The position numbers and the translations under genes are program-made. 64,000 bases of DNA, taken from the NCBI RefSeq assembly GCF_963676685.1, contig NC_092350.1:42937373-43001372 (forward strand), in the 5' to 3' direction. Origin of the DNA: Mytilus edulis. Its lineage: Eukaryota > Mollusca > Bivalvia > Mytilida > Mytilidae. The first letter of the stretch is position 1; each line of letters begins with the position of its first letter. Of this stretch, positions 27,101 through 34,117 are shown one piece after another. The notes beneath the pieces were generated by a model. It saw only the letters and a list, made by a program, of their open reading frames with translations, had not been told where the DNA came from and did not search any database.

Positions 27101-30100
27101 GTCATTCATACAAAAGCCGTTAGGTATTCATCACATTCGCACGAAACTTTATTCATTACCCCTTTCAAAACTTCATTCTCTGTTCAATTTATGTTTGGAA
27201 TCCACTGTTACAAACCCTCATTCAAACCAATACAAACTTCAAGCTATAATTTCGGATATTGCAAGTCACAGACTTTTCAAGCCAGTTCGCATTGGAAAAG
27301 ATGAAAAAGAGAAAAGATCTTTTCTAAATCTTTCCTTTGCCAATAAAGGTCTCGATGGCGTCAACCTAGGCAATATCCTTCATCATAAATTAGTTCAATC
27401 GAAAATACCTCCTTATTTCAAAGACCAGTCTGTACCAATAATTTCTTATACCTATACCAAACCTATTGCAACTAAAATTTTCAATTACAAACGCGTTTTG
27501 CAGAATCTCGATATTGACGACTTCAAGTCTAAACCTCCTGATTGCACTTGTGCTAGTTCCCAATTCATATATAATCCTGCTGGCCACGTTATTACCGGTG
27601 ACCTTAACATTGTTAATAACACTTCTCTACGAAATATGTTATTGAAAGGTCCGAAATATCGTGAGCCTAAATCCATCAATTGGAAATACAACTTTAAAAT
27701 TTTGATGGACTCAGTCGAGGATTATGCCAGGCAATGGGCTAAACGTGAAAAGGAAGACGTAGACACTCTATCCGAATGGATTAAGGCAGTGAGGTCGTTA
27801 ATACAAATCAGAATCAAGAAACTGAATGGGTCCATCAATGCCCATGCTACGTCAATCTTTAAAGACCCAAATGTTGCTAAACACTTATCCGACCTCCATG
27901 ATAAATATGTTGTTGTCCCCGCAGACAAAGCCCCAAATAACATCGTTTTTGTCTGTAAAAGTCACTACATTAATTGCTTGATAAACGAATTAGGTATAGA
28001 CAATTCACTTGGAAACTCAACATATACCCTCACGACACTTACCAAAGAGGAAATCCTAGATAATCATAGGTCTGTTCTTTGTTCCTTTGGTATTTCAACC
28101 AAAGATGAAGAACTGGATCTTCCATCACTGTATTGGATACCTAAACTACATAAGTGTCCTTACAAACAACGGTATATTGCTGGGTCTTCCAAGTGCTCCA
28201 CGAAACCTCTTTCTAAATTATTAACATCTATTTTATCAGCAATCAAAGACGGGCTTCAAAGTTATTGTGAAACTGCCTATTCTAGAGGTGGCGTGAATCA
28301 GATGTGGATACTTAAAAATTCCAAAGATCTTTTAGAGTACATACAATCTAACTCTCTTTCATCTTGTAACAGTATTAAAACATTTGACTTTTCTACTCTT
28401 TATACAAGTATTCCACATTCCAAGCTAAAAGACAAATTGAAAGAGTTGGTATTACTTTGCTTCATAAAAAAGAATGGCCAACGTAGATACAAGTATCTTG
28501 TCTTAGGGAGGGATAAATCATACTTTGTAAAGAATCACTCTGATTCAAACAAAAAATTCTCTGAAACCGATATTATCAAGATGCTTGATTTCTTGATTGA
28601 CAACATATTTGTAACGTTCGGAGGACGTGTTTTTCAACAGAGTGTCGGCATCCCAATGGGAACAAACTGTGCCCCTCTACTTGCCGACTTGTTTCTTTAT
28701 TATTATGAAGCTGACTTCATGCAGGAACTTCTTAGGAAGAAAGATAAGAAGTAAGCAATATCCTTTAACTCTACTTTCCGCTATATAGATGACGTTCTTT
28801 CACTAAACAATTCAAAATTTGGTGACTATGTGGAACGCATCTATCCCATCGAATTGGAGATAAAGGATACTACAGATACAGTTAAGTCGGCTTCATATCT
28901 TGACTTACATCTAGAAATTGACAATGAGGGTCGATTGAAAACTAAACTTTACGACAAAAGAGATGATTTCAGCTTTCCAATTGTGAACTTTCCATTTCTA
29001 AGTAGCAACATTCCAGCAGCACCTGCATACGGGGTATATATCTCCCAATTGATACGATATTCCCGTGCTTGCATTTGCTATCATGATTTTCTTGATAGAG
29101 GGTTACTGCTCACAAGGAAGCTATTAAACCAAGAGTTCCAAATGGTGAAGTTGAAATCATCCCTTCGTAAATTTTACGGACGCCATCACGAGTTGGTTGA
29201 CCGTTATGGAATAACCGTTTCACAAATGATATCGGATATGTTCCTTACGTCGTAACTACAATCCCCTTCCCTTTCATGAATGTGACCTACCGAATTAGAC
29301 TATTTACCAGATTTGTAATCACATAAGCAACACGACGGGTGCCACATGTGGAGCAGGATCTGCTTACCCTTCCGGAGCACCTGAGATCACCCCTAGTTTT
29401 TGGTGGGGTTCGTGTTGTTTATTCTTTAGTTTTCTATGTTGTGTCATGTGTGCTGTTGTTTTTCTGTTTGTCTTTTTCATTTTTAGCCATGGCGTTGTCA
29501 GTTTGTTTTAGATTTATGAGTTTGACTGTCCCTTTGGTATCTTTCGTCCCTCTTTTATGTAAGTTTTCCATATCAAGAAAATACAACACTAATGTACGTA
29601 AACTATATTAAAAAAAAATGTGTCACAGTTTGCAACAGTGACATCATCATTGATATTTCTGTACTAACAAACGTGATCAAACTATTCCGTTCTATGCATT
29701 TAACATATATATCGTATATCGAGTTACATACATATTAAATGTTACTTAGTTTGTGAACCTTACTTAAATAAGGGCGAGCAAACGGAACGTATCATTACTT
29801 CTATAACAAAGGCAAAACATTCACCGAACACATTCTTTTCATCTTAATTTTTTTTTTTATAAATTTCTGATCTAAATATTTTCTAAATATATTGTTCAGG
29901 CTTTGGGTCATATGTAAAAATGTGGGTTTTTGTGTGTACCAAATTCATTAAAGCATTTTATGTTCTGCATAACATGTGATTTTAAAAGTCTTGGAGGATA
30001 ATTAAATTATTCTGGGTTTGAAAAAGCATTTTTAGACCTGATTGCACTCAGAGAGCACTCCTTCCGCTATGAAAAGATAGATTGCAAATGTGAAGCGAAT

Positions 30101-32192
30101 TAGTTAAGGAATGAAACGTTTTCCAACCAAAGTGGTCGGATATGTATCTAATAAAAAAATTCACCGAATAATTATTTTAAGCATTTAACCAATGTTTTCA
30201 AGTTCATTCATAATTGAGTTGAAGTTTGGGTAATGCCGAAAAGATAACAACATTAAAAAAAACACGTGAAAATTGCCATAATTGGAGACATCATATTTCT
30301 GAACTTTTAAGGACAGCATTTTTGCCAGATATTTATATCTACTCAGACACACAACCTTGAATGCTATGCCCAGACAGACATAAATTATATTTTTGCATTA
30401 TAAAATGGATTTCTGAATGATAATACATTGTATATCATGCGTCACATGCACTTATCGTCTGTCTTTTCTTTTTATTAGAAAAATCAATCTTGGCTTAAAT
30501 TAGAAAGACACATAAGTGTCTTACTTTTTTTTTTAGCAATTTTGGCAAATGTCCTATATTTTTGTAGATCTAACGCATTTTATTTTTAATGCTGGCTTGT
30601 CTCAATTCTTACCAAAAAAAAATACAGACTTATAGATCGTTCTTATGTTATTTATTACATTTGTACGTCTATAAATCGAGGACATTTGACCAAACTAGTT
30701 TAGATTGTTACTTGATCATTTTATTTTATTTACAGCAGATTGTATTGAGTGTGTAGGCAAAGGTTGGTTATCTGTCGAACTAGTATAATCTTAAAGGAGG
30801 GTAATTTACCTTAACTAATAATGACTTCATGGTTAAGCTTGTAAGTAAGCTTACCAAAGATATCACCTTTACCTATACACTCAATGCAATCGGCTGTTAA
30901 GGTTCATAATTATAGAGATTGTTGTCGGCCGAATCAAATCAAACACTTGACAATATGTATTTGCTCCTACTCCTCTAACTATACAGCATTATATATAAGA
31001 GTAAAGATTGTTAGATTCGGAGTCACCAGAATCAAGTGCACGGGTACGGTGTGTAGCTATCAGAGCACATGTGTTCATATTAATATTACATGATCGGGCT
31101 ATCATTGTTATATGCATGTCATATTTGCCACTGGACGTTCCATAATCATTATCATTACCATCATCGATGTAAAATAAGATGAGTGCATCTGGTTCCATTA
31201 TAATTTCCCCAGATATGTGTGTTTGCTTGTCTTATTGTGCCTCATCATATAATATCTGAGAACGATTTTCAATGAACTTCTCTTTCTGTAAAAGTTGTTA
31301 TACATGTATTTCAAATTCGCACTTTGTGAAATAAATGTATTAATGCAATGGAGTCAAAAGCTAGCTTTATATGTGCAAAATAGCAATAAAGTGGCTGAAT
31401 ATTAAAAAGAGGATGTGGTATGATTGCCAATGAGACAACTCTCCCCAAGAAACCAAATGACAGAGAAATAAACAACTATAGGTCACCGTACGGCCTTCAA
31501 CAACGAGCAAAGACCACATTGCATAGTAAGCTATAAAAGGCCTCGAAATGACAAATGTAAAATAGTTCAAACGAGAAAACAAATGGCCTAATGACTGAAA
31601 CCTGTTTTACACATGCTTCTGCATTGATTAATGCCCTCAGCACAAACATTGGTGAAAATTTCTACAACCTTCTAAGTGCACAGTTTGCTCATTTTTTTTT
31701 TATATATCTTTTACAATAATCTTTGACAGCCTATTATTCAAATTTACCAATATTATCACCAATTAATATTCCTCTAAAATTAGATGGGTTCTGTTAGGAA
31801 TCTTGACTTATGTCAAGGGTTGATATAACAAGCTAATAACTGTTCATATAAGATAGTCTCTTTATCTCTTTTTTAAAGTGGCTCTTGTATGTTTTATGAT
31901 GTTGTTTTGTCAAATATGTGTATGTTTTATTAAAGAATAGGTGACTGAGACTTGAATAAAAGATTGTCTTGTCTTGTCACATTACACAATAGATTATAGT
32001 TCTTGATGACTGTTTGTTCCAGAGACGTTCCTAATCAGCGTATTTCTGTTAGACCGTAATAACATAAATAAGCATTTATAACTAGACACCAAAACCCCAA
32101 AAAATATTAAAATTTTGATAATAAACAAAATTCTTACCGTCATTTTTAAATATCAAAAGTAAAAGGTTCACAACAAGCACTAGACTTTTCAT
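1..32192 (-). CDS. Giant secreted mucin-like repeat protein with SEA-like module (5' portion of gene, six exons)
   Basis: Gene-level entry; coding exons in transcription order are 32138-32192, 18067-18387, 2087-12382, 1264-1355, 502-648 and 1-164 (continuing beyond the left edge). Junction phases agree throughout: 1, 1, 1, 0, 0. Every boundary has AG and GT. The product in the window is about 3,690 residues: a signal peptide, a Ser-rich N-terminal region, about 3,000 residues of 20-residue Ser/Thr/Met repeats, a SEA-like domain with an RRKRS site, then repeats again. By analogy with mucins it should be a secreted or cell-surface, heavily O-glycosylated protein; a membrane anchor, if any, lies outside the window. 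NDT and NNT sequons recur, so N-glycosylation is possible. A Naiad PLE, a mariner relic and several MITEs sit in its introns. An unseen extra exon in the 13.7-kb first intron cannot be excluded. Family name unknown; a KIAA1549-like relationship of the SEA-like part is only a guess. Confidence 0.75.
502..648 (-). CDS. Mucin-like gene exon 5: C-terminal half of SEA-like module
   Basis: A 147-bp, phase 0-0 exon: acceptor TTTTCGTATTCAG before 648, donor CCT|GTACGT after 502. It encodes 49 residues beginning VTDTQRTNGSAVDVKFEVHQ and ending ELSATIGYP. The pattern (beta strand VDVKFEV, short turn with DG, helix ATEAVNTFKKL, then LSDVELSATIGYP) resembles the second half of SEA-like ferredoxin folds. 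The next exon opens with Val, completing GYPV. An alternative acceptor about 18 bp upstream (CTGTAAG) would add LHFRIQ; I prefer the one with the better pyrimidine tract. Confidence 0.75.
871..1180 (-). repeat. Interspersed repeat, GGGCATTA/CCCGCTTCAGG family (copy 1)
   Basis: Same family, inverted, as 20424-20698. Shared blocks include the CCCGCTTCAGGTTAA segment, TTCAAGTTGAT, GATCATATCAT and the CAGTGGACCGTGAA segment, in the opposite order and orientation. No coding capacity seen. Divergence between copies is considerable. Confidence 0.6.
1264..1355 (-). CDS. Mucin-like gene exon 4: SEA-like module, RRKRS cleavage site
   Basis: A 92-bp exon missed by simple ORF calls. The acceptor is TTTAG before 1355 and the donor is GTCAAG|GTATGT after 1264. 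The frame set by the preceding donor gives 30 codons starting LEESFLAATGSRRKRSIRDK. GSRRKRS is a strong furin-type dibasic site at the place where SEA domains normally carry a GSVVV-like autoproteolysis site. Continuity with exon 3 (KDKIEK|GLEES) reads as a single amphipathic helix. Processing by a proprotein convertase is inferred from the motif only. Confidence 0.75.
1440..1700 (+). repeat. Solo PLE-tail relic
   Basis: Diverged copy of the 3' non-coding tail of the Naiad PLE at 29235-29558. The shared order is ACGGGTGCCA, gcaggat-like block, GGAGCACC-like block, TTTGGTGGGG-like block, CTATGTTGTGT, CCATGGCRTTGTCAGTT, ATGAGTTTGACT, CCTTTGRTATCTT. No reverse-transcriptase sequence is attached. 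Confidence 0.6.
2087..12382 (-). CDS. Mucin-like gene exon 3: giant Ser/Thr/Met 20-residue repeat exon
   Basis: One uninterrupted 10,296-bp exon (about 3,432 residues). The acceptor is TTTATTTCAG before 12382 and the donor is AAAG|GTATGG after 2087. The first 350 or so residues are irregular Ser/Thr/Leu-rich sequence with a Gln stretch. The body is about 150 copies of a 20-residue unit made of two 10-residue halves, roughly SSVMSDTIQT followed by SPVMSSTIES, with Met fixed after Val. Many halves carry NDT/NNT sequons. The last 60 residues lose the repeat and start the SEA-like module. Copy number and lack of stops over 9 kb argue for purifying selection or recent homogenisation. The complementary strand is also largely open, which I treat as a by-product of the repeat. 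Confidence 0.88.
2450..11450. repeat. 60-bp tandem repeat array inside the giant exon
   Basis: The DNA has a clear 60-bp period (two 30-bp half units) for about 9 kb. Successive copies keep register for thousands of bases, with a few indels that stay multiples of three (for example near 4135, 4335 and 7610). Copies differ at many positions, so the array is old but length-preserved. Larger blocks are duplicated as well: about 3530-3780 recurs near 6180-6430 and 6840-7080, and about 5220-6110 recurs near 9120-10440. Confidence 0.9.
12590..12790 (-). repeat. Solo PLE-tail relic, minus orientation
   Basis: Reverse complement of the Naiad 3' tail. Shared blocks are AACACGAACCCCACC, CACAACATAGAA, AAAAGACAAACA, GACAACGYCATRGCTAAA and GGGACAKTCAAA. 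It is a diverged fragment with no attached ORF. Confidence 0.6.
13319..13628 (-). repeat. Interspersed repeat R1 (GTTGTCTCATTGGCACTCAT family)
   Basis: Contains the landmarks CAGTGGTTGTC, GACTTTTATAGCTTGC, GGTATGAGCCAACGCTCCGTG, TTGAAGACCATAC and the terminal GTTGTCTCATTGGCACTCAT motif. Related members lie at 15045-15388, 21080-21342, 25395-25589, 31405-31600 and 44225-44410. No protein coding seen; probably the tail of another retroelement. Confidence 0.65.
15045..15388 (-). repeat. Interspersed repeat R1, long copy
   Basis: Includes GGGAGGGTTGGGATCCCGC, CCTGTCCCAAGTCAGGAG, TTCAGTGGTTGTCGTTTG, GGGGCCTTTTATAACTGACT, TTGAAGGCCGTACGGTGACC and ends GTTGTCTCATTGGCAATCAT. Reverse-complement copies at 25395-25589 and 31405-31600 match this sub-type. 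Confidence 0.65.
15570..15740. repeat. GTAC-rich inverted repeat
   Basis: The arm TACAGTACTTGATTTGTACT at 15570-15589 is answered by AGTACAAATCAAGTACTGTA at 15721-15740. Further GTACT/AAGTAC words continue to about 15860. It is a small foldback, possibly a MITE remnant. Confidence 0.5.
17185..17477. mobile_element. Foldback MITE with homopolymer-expanded interior (TTA target duplication)
   Basis: Terminal inverted repeats begin GGCAGCAACCATTTGATTTT (17185) and end in its reverse complement (17477). TTA sits immediately on both sides (17182-17184, 17478-17480). The TIRs extend through a poly-G/poly-C run and CTATGGTTTTTTT. The interior is built of poly-T/poly-A runs joined by short CG-containing words. 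A 3-bp TWA duplication and a GG...CC terminus fit PIF/Harbinger-type MITEs. The 22186-22486 element is built the same way. Confidence 0.7.
17840..17945 (-). repeat. Fragment of the second PLE tail
   Basis: AAATTGAGAATTGAAATGGG, GTGTCAAAGA and ACAACCCGACCATGG match the tail of the PLE at 48868-51490 (around 48868-48930) in the same orientation. It is followed by an (AT)n stretch. Confidence 0.55.
18067..18387 (-). CDS. Mucin-like gene exon 2: Ser-rich N-terminal region
   Basis: A 321-bp open exon on the minus strand. The acceptor is a pyrimidine tract ending in CCAG just before 18387 and the donor is CCAG|GTACAT after 18067. It encodes about 107 residues starting LFIVGEVFSEQG, then a Ser/Thr-rich stretch without the 20-residue periodicity seen downstream. 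It enters with two bases of a split codon and leaves with one (G), which joins the TG that opens the large exon to make GTG. The residue composition grades into the start of the large exon, supporting one gene. No domain recognised. Confidence 0.7.
19069..19156. repeat. 22-bp tandem repeat, four copies
   Basis: CTATTTTCTTACACATTTCA plus AA is repeated four times with one substitution in the last copy. Confidence 0.85.
19490..19800 (+). repeat. Solo PLE-tail relic
   Basis: Matches the Naiad 3' tail from the AACTGCACTCCCGTCCCC region through GAATGTGACCTACC, TTTTGGTGGGGTTCGTGT, CCATGGCGATGTCAGTT and GGTATCTTTCG. It lacks any reverse-transcriptase coding. Confidence 0.65.
20424..20698 (+). repeat. 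Interspersed repeat, copy 2 of the 871-1180 family
   Basis: Runs from GTGTCCCAAGTACACGGATG to GGTGGGGCATAAC, with CAGTGGACCGTGAAATT, TTCAAGTTGATTGAAAACTA, CCTGAAGCGGGACGAACGG and a GGACGGACGAACGGGCGGA stretch. Inverted relative to 871-1180. Confidence 0.6.
21080..21342 (-). repeat. Interspersed repeat R1
   Basis: TTCAGTAGTTGTCGTTTG, GGACTTTTATAGCTTGTTGC, CGTGTTGAAGGCCGTACC and the terminal GTTGTCTCATTGACACTCAT match the R1 family, closest to 13319-13628. A short (AC)n run follows near 21390. Confidence 0.6.
22186..22486. mobile_element. Foldback MITE with poly-G core and GGCAGGAT interior repeats (TAA target duplication)
   Basis: TIRs are GGGAGCTGCTATTTGATTTT at the left and the reverse complement of a near-identical word at the right (22467-22486). 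TAA flanks both sides (22183-22185, 22487-22489). The left TIR runs into a G-rich tract of more than 20 bases. The interior is six or more A-rich units separated by (G)GCAGGA(T/C). Same architecture as 17185-17477. The open frames across it are products of low-complexity sequence, not genes. Confidence 0.7.
22955..23045. repeat. Foldback around TACGGTATATATGGG
   Basis: The arm AGTGACGTAATACGGTATAT (from 22955) is answered by ATATACCGTATTTAGGTCAC on the right, with a roughly 35-bp loop containing GAATTCGTGCTTCGCTC. Probably a small nonautonomous element. Confidence 0.6.
23617..23860 (+). pseudogene. Tc1-like transposase N-terminal helix-turn-helix fragment
   Basis: The frame from GGCCTCCCTGAAAATGACCG reads GLPENDRQTSLEMVDAGMSV, then DDIVARFIVHKATV, a TAG stop, RLTNRYRQIATAQDRSISRR. 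This is the paired-type HTH signature of Tc1 transposases (GMSV...VARRF.V...TV.RL..RY) followed by the linker that usually ends DRPRSGRP. A stop inside the recognition helix and loss of frame after the poly-A run show it is dead. Confidence 0.6.
24091..24255. repeat. 165-bp foldback nested in the mariner relic
   Basis: The left arm from TATAAGTATTGAATGCTTTT through GTTGTAAAAGCGTTGACC to AAGTATGAAGCGC is matched by an inverted right arm ending GAGCATTCAATTCTTAAA. Centre near 24173 (GCGCTTCCGCGCTTC). Arms differ at several positions. Confidence 0.65.
24838..25012. repeat. Minisatellite of CCATAGAATAAATAAC units
   Basis: Five copies of (G/T)CCATAGAATAAATAAY joined by CCAGGCAATTAT-type spacers of varying length. 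No coding. Confidence 0.75.
25395..25589 (+). repeat. Interspersed repeat R1, target of the Naiad insertion
   Basis: Contains CCAATSAATGAGACAACT-like start, AACTATAGGTCCCCCTACGG, CCTTCAACAATGAACAAAG, GCATAGTCAGCTATAAAAGG and GAGAAAACTAACGGCC. It stops abruptly at the left end of the Naiad element. Confidence 0.65.
25591..26188 (+). repeat. Left pseudo-LTR of the Naiad element (partial 3' end copy)
   Basis: Identical except for three bases to 28961-29558. It contains the last about 90 codons of the PLE protein and the 3' tail. The frame at 25613-25885 is therefore a duplicate fragment, not a gene. Confidence 0.9.
26268..29255 (+). pseudogene. PLE polyprotein: N-terminal GIY-YIG endonuclease and reverse transcriptase, one in-frame stop
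   Basis: Reads 828 codons from ATG 26268 to a TAA at 28752-28754, then continues in the same frame to a stop at 29255 (995 codons of coding length). Order: basic Ser/Thr-rich N-terminus (1-65); Cys cluster CRISKCETKGCKTC (84-97); GIY-YIG nuclease at about 125-215 with YGLECNLCGLVYVGETKGRL and later HFNQPDHS; a CTC motif (CxC) at about 425; reverse transcriptase from about 540, with VVVPADKAPNN, FDFSTLYTSIPH (about 705), GIPMGTNCAP (about 793) and the catalytic YIDD just after the stop. No C-terminal endonuclease follows. The stop is a single-codon break upstream of YIDD in an otherwise intact frame. As a retroelement protein it would nick DNA and prime reverse transcription at the target. Confidence 0.85.
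28961..29558 (+). repeat. Right pseudo-LTR / 3' end of the Naiad element
   Basis: End of the coding frame plus a roughly 300-bp non-coding tail. The tail is the source family for the solo relics at 1440, 12590, 19490 and 34118. Confidence 0.88.
30733..30896. mobile_element. Short foldback MITE, TTA target duplication (copy 1)
   Basis: Ends CAGCAGATTGTATTGAGTGT and its inverted partner ACACTCAATGCAATCGGCTG. TTA flanks both sides (30730-30732, 30897-30899). The arms also share GTAGGCAAAGGT / ACCTTTACCTA. Same family as 33813-34084. Confidence 0.7.
31405..31600 (+). repeat. Interspersed repeat R1
   Basis: GATTGCCAATGAGACAACTC, AACTATAGGTCACCGTACGG, CCTTCAACAACGAGCAAAG and GCTATAAAAGGCCTCGAAAT mark a good copy in the same orientation as 25395-25589. 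Confidence 0.65.
32138..32192 (-). CDS. Mucin-like gene exon 1: signal peptide
   Basis: ATG at 32192 begins 18 codons reading MKSLVLVVNLLLLIFKND, a short basic n-region and a hydrophobic core typical of a secretory signal peptide. The exon ends in phase 1 before GTAAGA (donor at 32137). The next exon begins with the two bases AA, giving GAA (Glu) across the junction. A purine-rich AAGGAG precedes the ATG and a TATA box lies about 50 bp upstream. Assignment to the mucin gene rests on strand, phase and the lack of an intervening gene; it could belong to an unrelated small secreted protein. Confidence 0.6.
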
Positions 32193-32242
32193 CTCCTTTT
32201 TTGATTATTTTTTCCTTTTTATTTCCATTGTTTCATTTACGA

Positions 32243-32248
32243 TTTATA
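32243..32248 (-). promoter_or_regulatory. TATA box of the mucin-like gene
   Basis: GTGTATAAATCG on the minus strand, about 51 bp upstream of the ATG at 32192. The spacing allows a transcription start near 32215 and a short A/T-rich 5' leader. Support is by motif and position only. Confidence 0.45.
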
Positions 32249-33812
32249 CACCTTACATCATTGAAGCATAATTGGTGTAATTAGTTTACTAAAATCCTTG
32301 TTTGTATAATAAGTACGAAACTATAAAGCGGCTTCCGTTTAAATTAGGTACTTTCCACTATCAAGAGGTTGGAGTCTTGACCTGTTTAGCATGTTAAAGG
32401 TCTAAGAGAACACGAAATGCATAAATATTGCCAATCGGATGTCATTTATTTATTTCCACTTTAAAGTTAAGTATGAAATGCAACACGTCAGAAAAATATA
32501 AATAATTTTTCACTTTATGAATTGATTTTGTGTTATGTATAACATATGTCTCCAAAGTAATTTGAATAACAAGAATAAGTAAATATTGAATTTGATCAGA
32601 ACGATTGACTCAGCCATTAGTATCTATTAGTCTTTTTTATTGTTCGATACTTTATAGTTTTTAAAAATACTAATTGGGTATAATTTACTAAGTGAATAAT
32701 ATGTGCGCTGACCATCAACGATAAAAACTATGGACAGGATTTCCTCAAACGTCAATGAGCATAGACAATTTGGCTTTCCTTTTTATTATTATTTGTCACG
32801 TTTGTTTACCCCCCCCCCCCCCTTCCTTTTTGCACATGTAAGTTATTTCATGTCGGAGCGTATCTGGTGAAGGTAACAGAAGTATCACTTGCCTTGCAAT
32901 ATCAAAATTAAAATTGGAGACCAAGTTAACTCACATTCAAACAAAATATTGGGGATTAAACTGTTTTCATATGAGCACTATGCAATTCTAGGAATCTTAT
33001 AAAATACAATAAGGAACTTTTCATAATCAAAAGTAAGCATGAATCTTTTGTTTGCGTCTCGTATTTGATTGAAAGAAGGGACAAACTCATTGCTGGTATA
33101 CTATAAGGAAGCAACCACTGACAATTAAATAAATATTCTGCTGGTAATTAAGCACGAGACATATATTATATCATAGCATAGACACACTCTTTATTTGAAC
33201 GATCGGTTCCTTTAGTTATATCCTAGCAAAGGCAAATTATGTATTTAAACGATCAGCCCTTTGGAGAAATCCGTCTGCGCCTGAAATGCGTCCTTATGGG
33301 GTCACCACTCATTCTCGTCCATGCTATACTTCAGCACCCGGGCTTATTCATGTAATGTGTTGTTTAGCAATTCCAAGAATTGTAAAACGCCTTTAACAAA
33401 AACAGAAAAAAATGTATGCAACGGTTACAGCGAAATAGAAAAATAAATAAATGTAAACTAAAAAAACATTGATGCAGATAAGATTATCTTTTGCAATAAT
33501 ATGTTTTTTTTATCAATAATTAATTGTATTGTTGCAGATAACTACAAGCCGATGTTACTTTTCAATCTTCATTGTGATTCATACATGTAATACATTGACC
33601 TGTGTATGTAACGACAAGGTGTTACGTTTGCCTAATAAGCAAAACATACAAATAATAACTTATAAATGGATGATTGGTATTCATCAATAAAGTATCGAAA
33701 AGAAGAGAAAAACTGTATAATAGTTGTATGCATAGTCCCAAATTAACAAGACATTAACATTGAGAACAACTGAAAGTAAATGTGACCTTGTCAGATGTGT
33801 TTAAGAGTATTA

Positions 33813-34084
33813 CAGCCGATTGCATTGTGGGTGTAGGTTAAGGTTATTATATCTTTGTTTAGCTTGCATGCTCTAGCTAAAACGTGAAGTCATTATTAGG
33901 TTAGGTAAACTACCCTCCCTTAAGAGTAGACTAGTCCGACAGATAACCTATCTATCTGTCTGTAGGACTAGGCTACTTCGAAAGGAGGGTAGTTTACTTA
34001 ACATAATAATGACTTCACGGTTTAGCTAGCAAGAAAGCTAACCAAAGATATAACCTTTGCCTACACACTAAATGCAATCGGCTG
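33813..34084. mobile_element. Foldback MITE (copy 2), near-complete palindrome
   Basis: Ends CAGCCGATTGCATTGTGGGT and its inverted partner TAAATGCAATCGGCTG. Long inverted arms cover most of the 272 bp (GTGAAGTCATTATTAGGTTA against TAACATAATAATGACTTCAC; CTACCCTCCCTTAAG against GAAAGGAGGGTAG). The left flank is TTA; the right flank is not a clean match. Larger relative of 30733-30896. Confidence 0.7.
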
Positions 34085-34117
34085 AAACTGTTCTGTATGC
34101 TAGTACATAACATAATT

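Larger units (their letters stand above)
25591..29558 (+). mobile_element. Naiad-type Penelope-like retroelement with pseudo-LTR
   Basis: A 598-bp partial copy of the element's 3' end (25591-26188) precedes the element proper, which ends with the same 598 bp (28961-29558). Only three substitutions are visible between them (25707/29077, 25990/29360, 26180/29550). This head-to-tail pseudo-LTR arrangement is typical of PLEs. The word TTTATGTAA occurs just before the left end (25582-25590) and at the right end (29554-29562), a candidate 9-bp target duplication. The element carries one reading frame with GIY-YIG endonuclease before reverse transcriptase, the permuted order known for the Naiad group. 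It lies in intron 1 of the mucin-like gene, antisense to it. The high identity of the repeats suggests a recent insertion. Confidence 0.85.
18388..32137. other. Intron 1 of the mucin-like gene
   Basis: A 13.7-kb stretch with no host exon that I can support. It contains a 22-bp tandem repeat (19069-19156), a PLE-tail relic (19490-19800), interspersed repeats (20424-20698, 21080-21342), a MITE (22186-22486), a foldback (22955-23045), a Tc1/mariner relic (23353-24456), a minisatellite (24838-25012), the Naiad PLE (25591-29558), a MITE (30733-30896) and an R1 repeat (31405-31600). Positions 29600-30700 look like unique AT-rich sequence. Confidence 0.6.

Noticed and set aside
31367..31582. 71-codon minus-strand ORF
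   Set aside because: Lies entirely within an R1 interspersed repeat.
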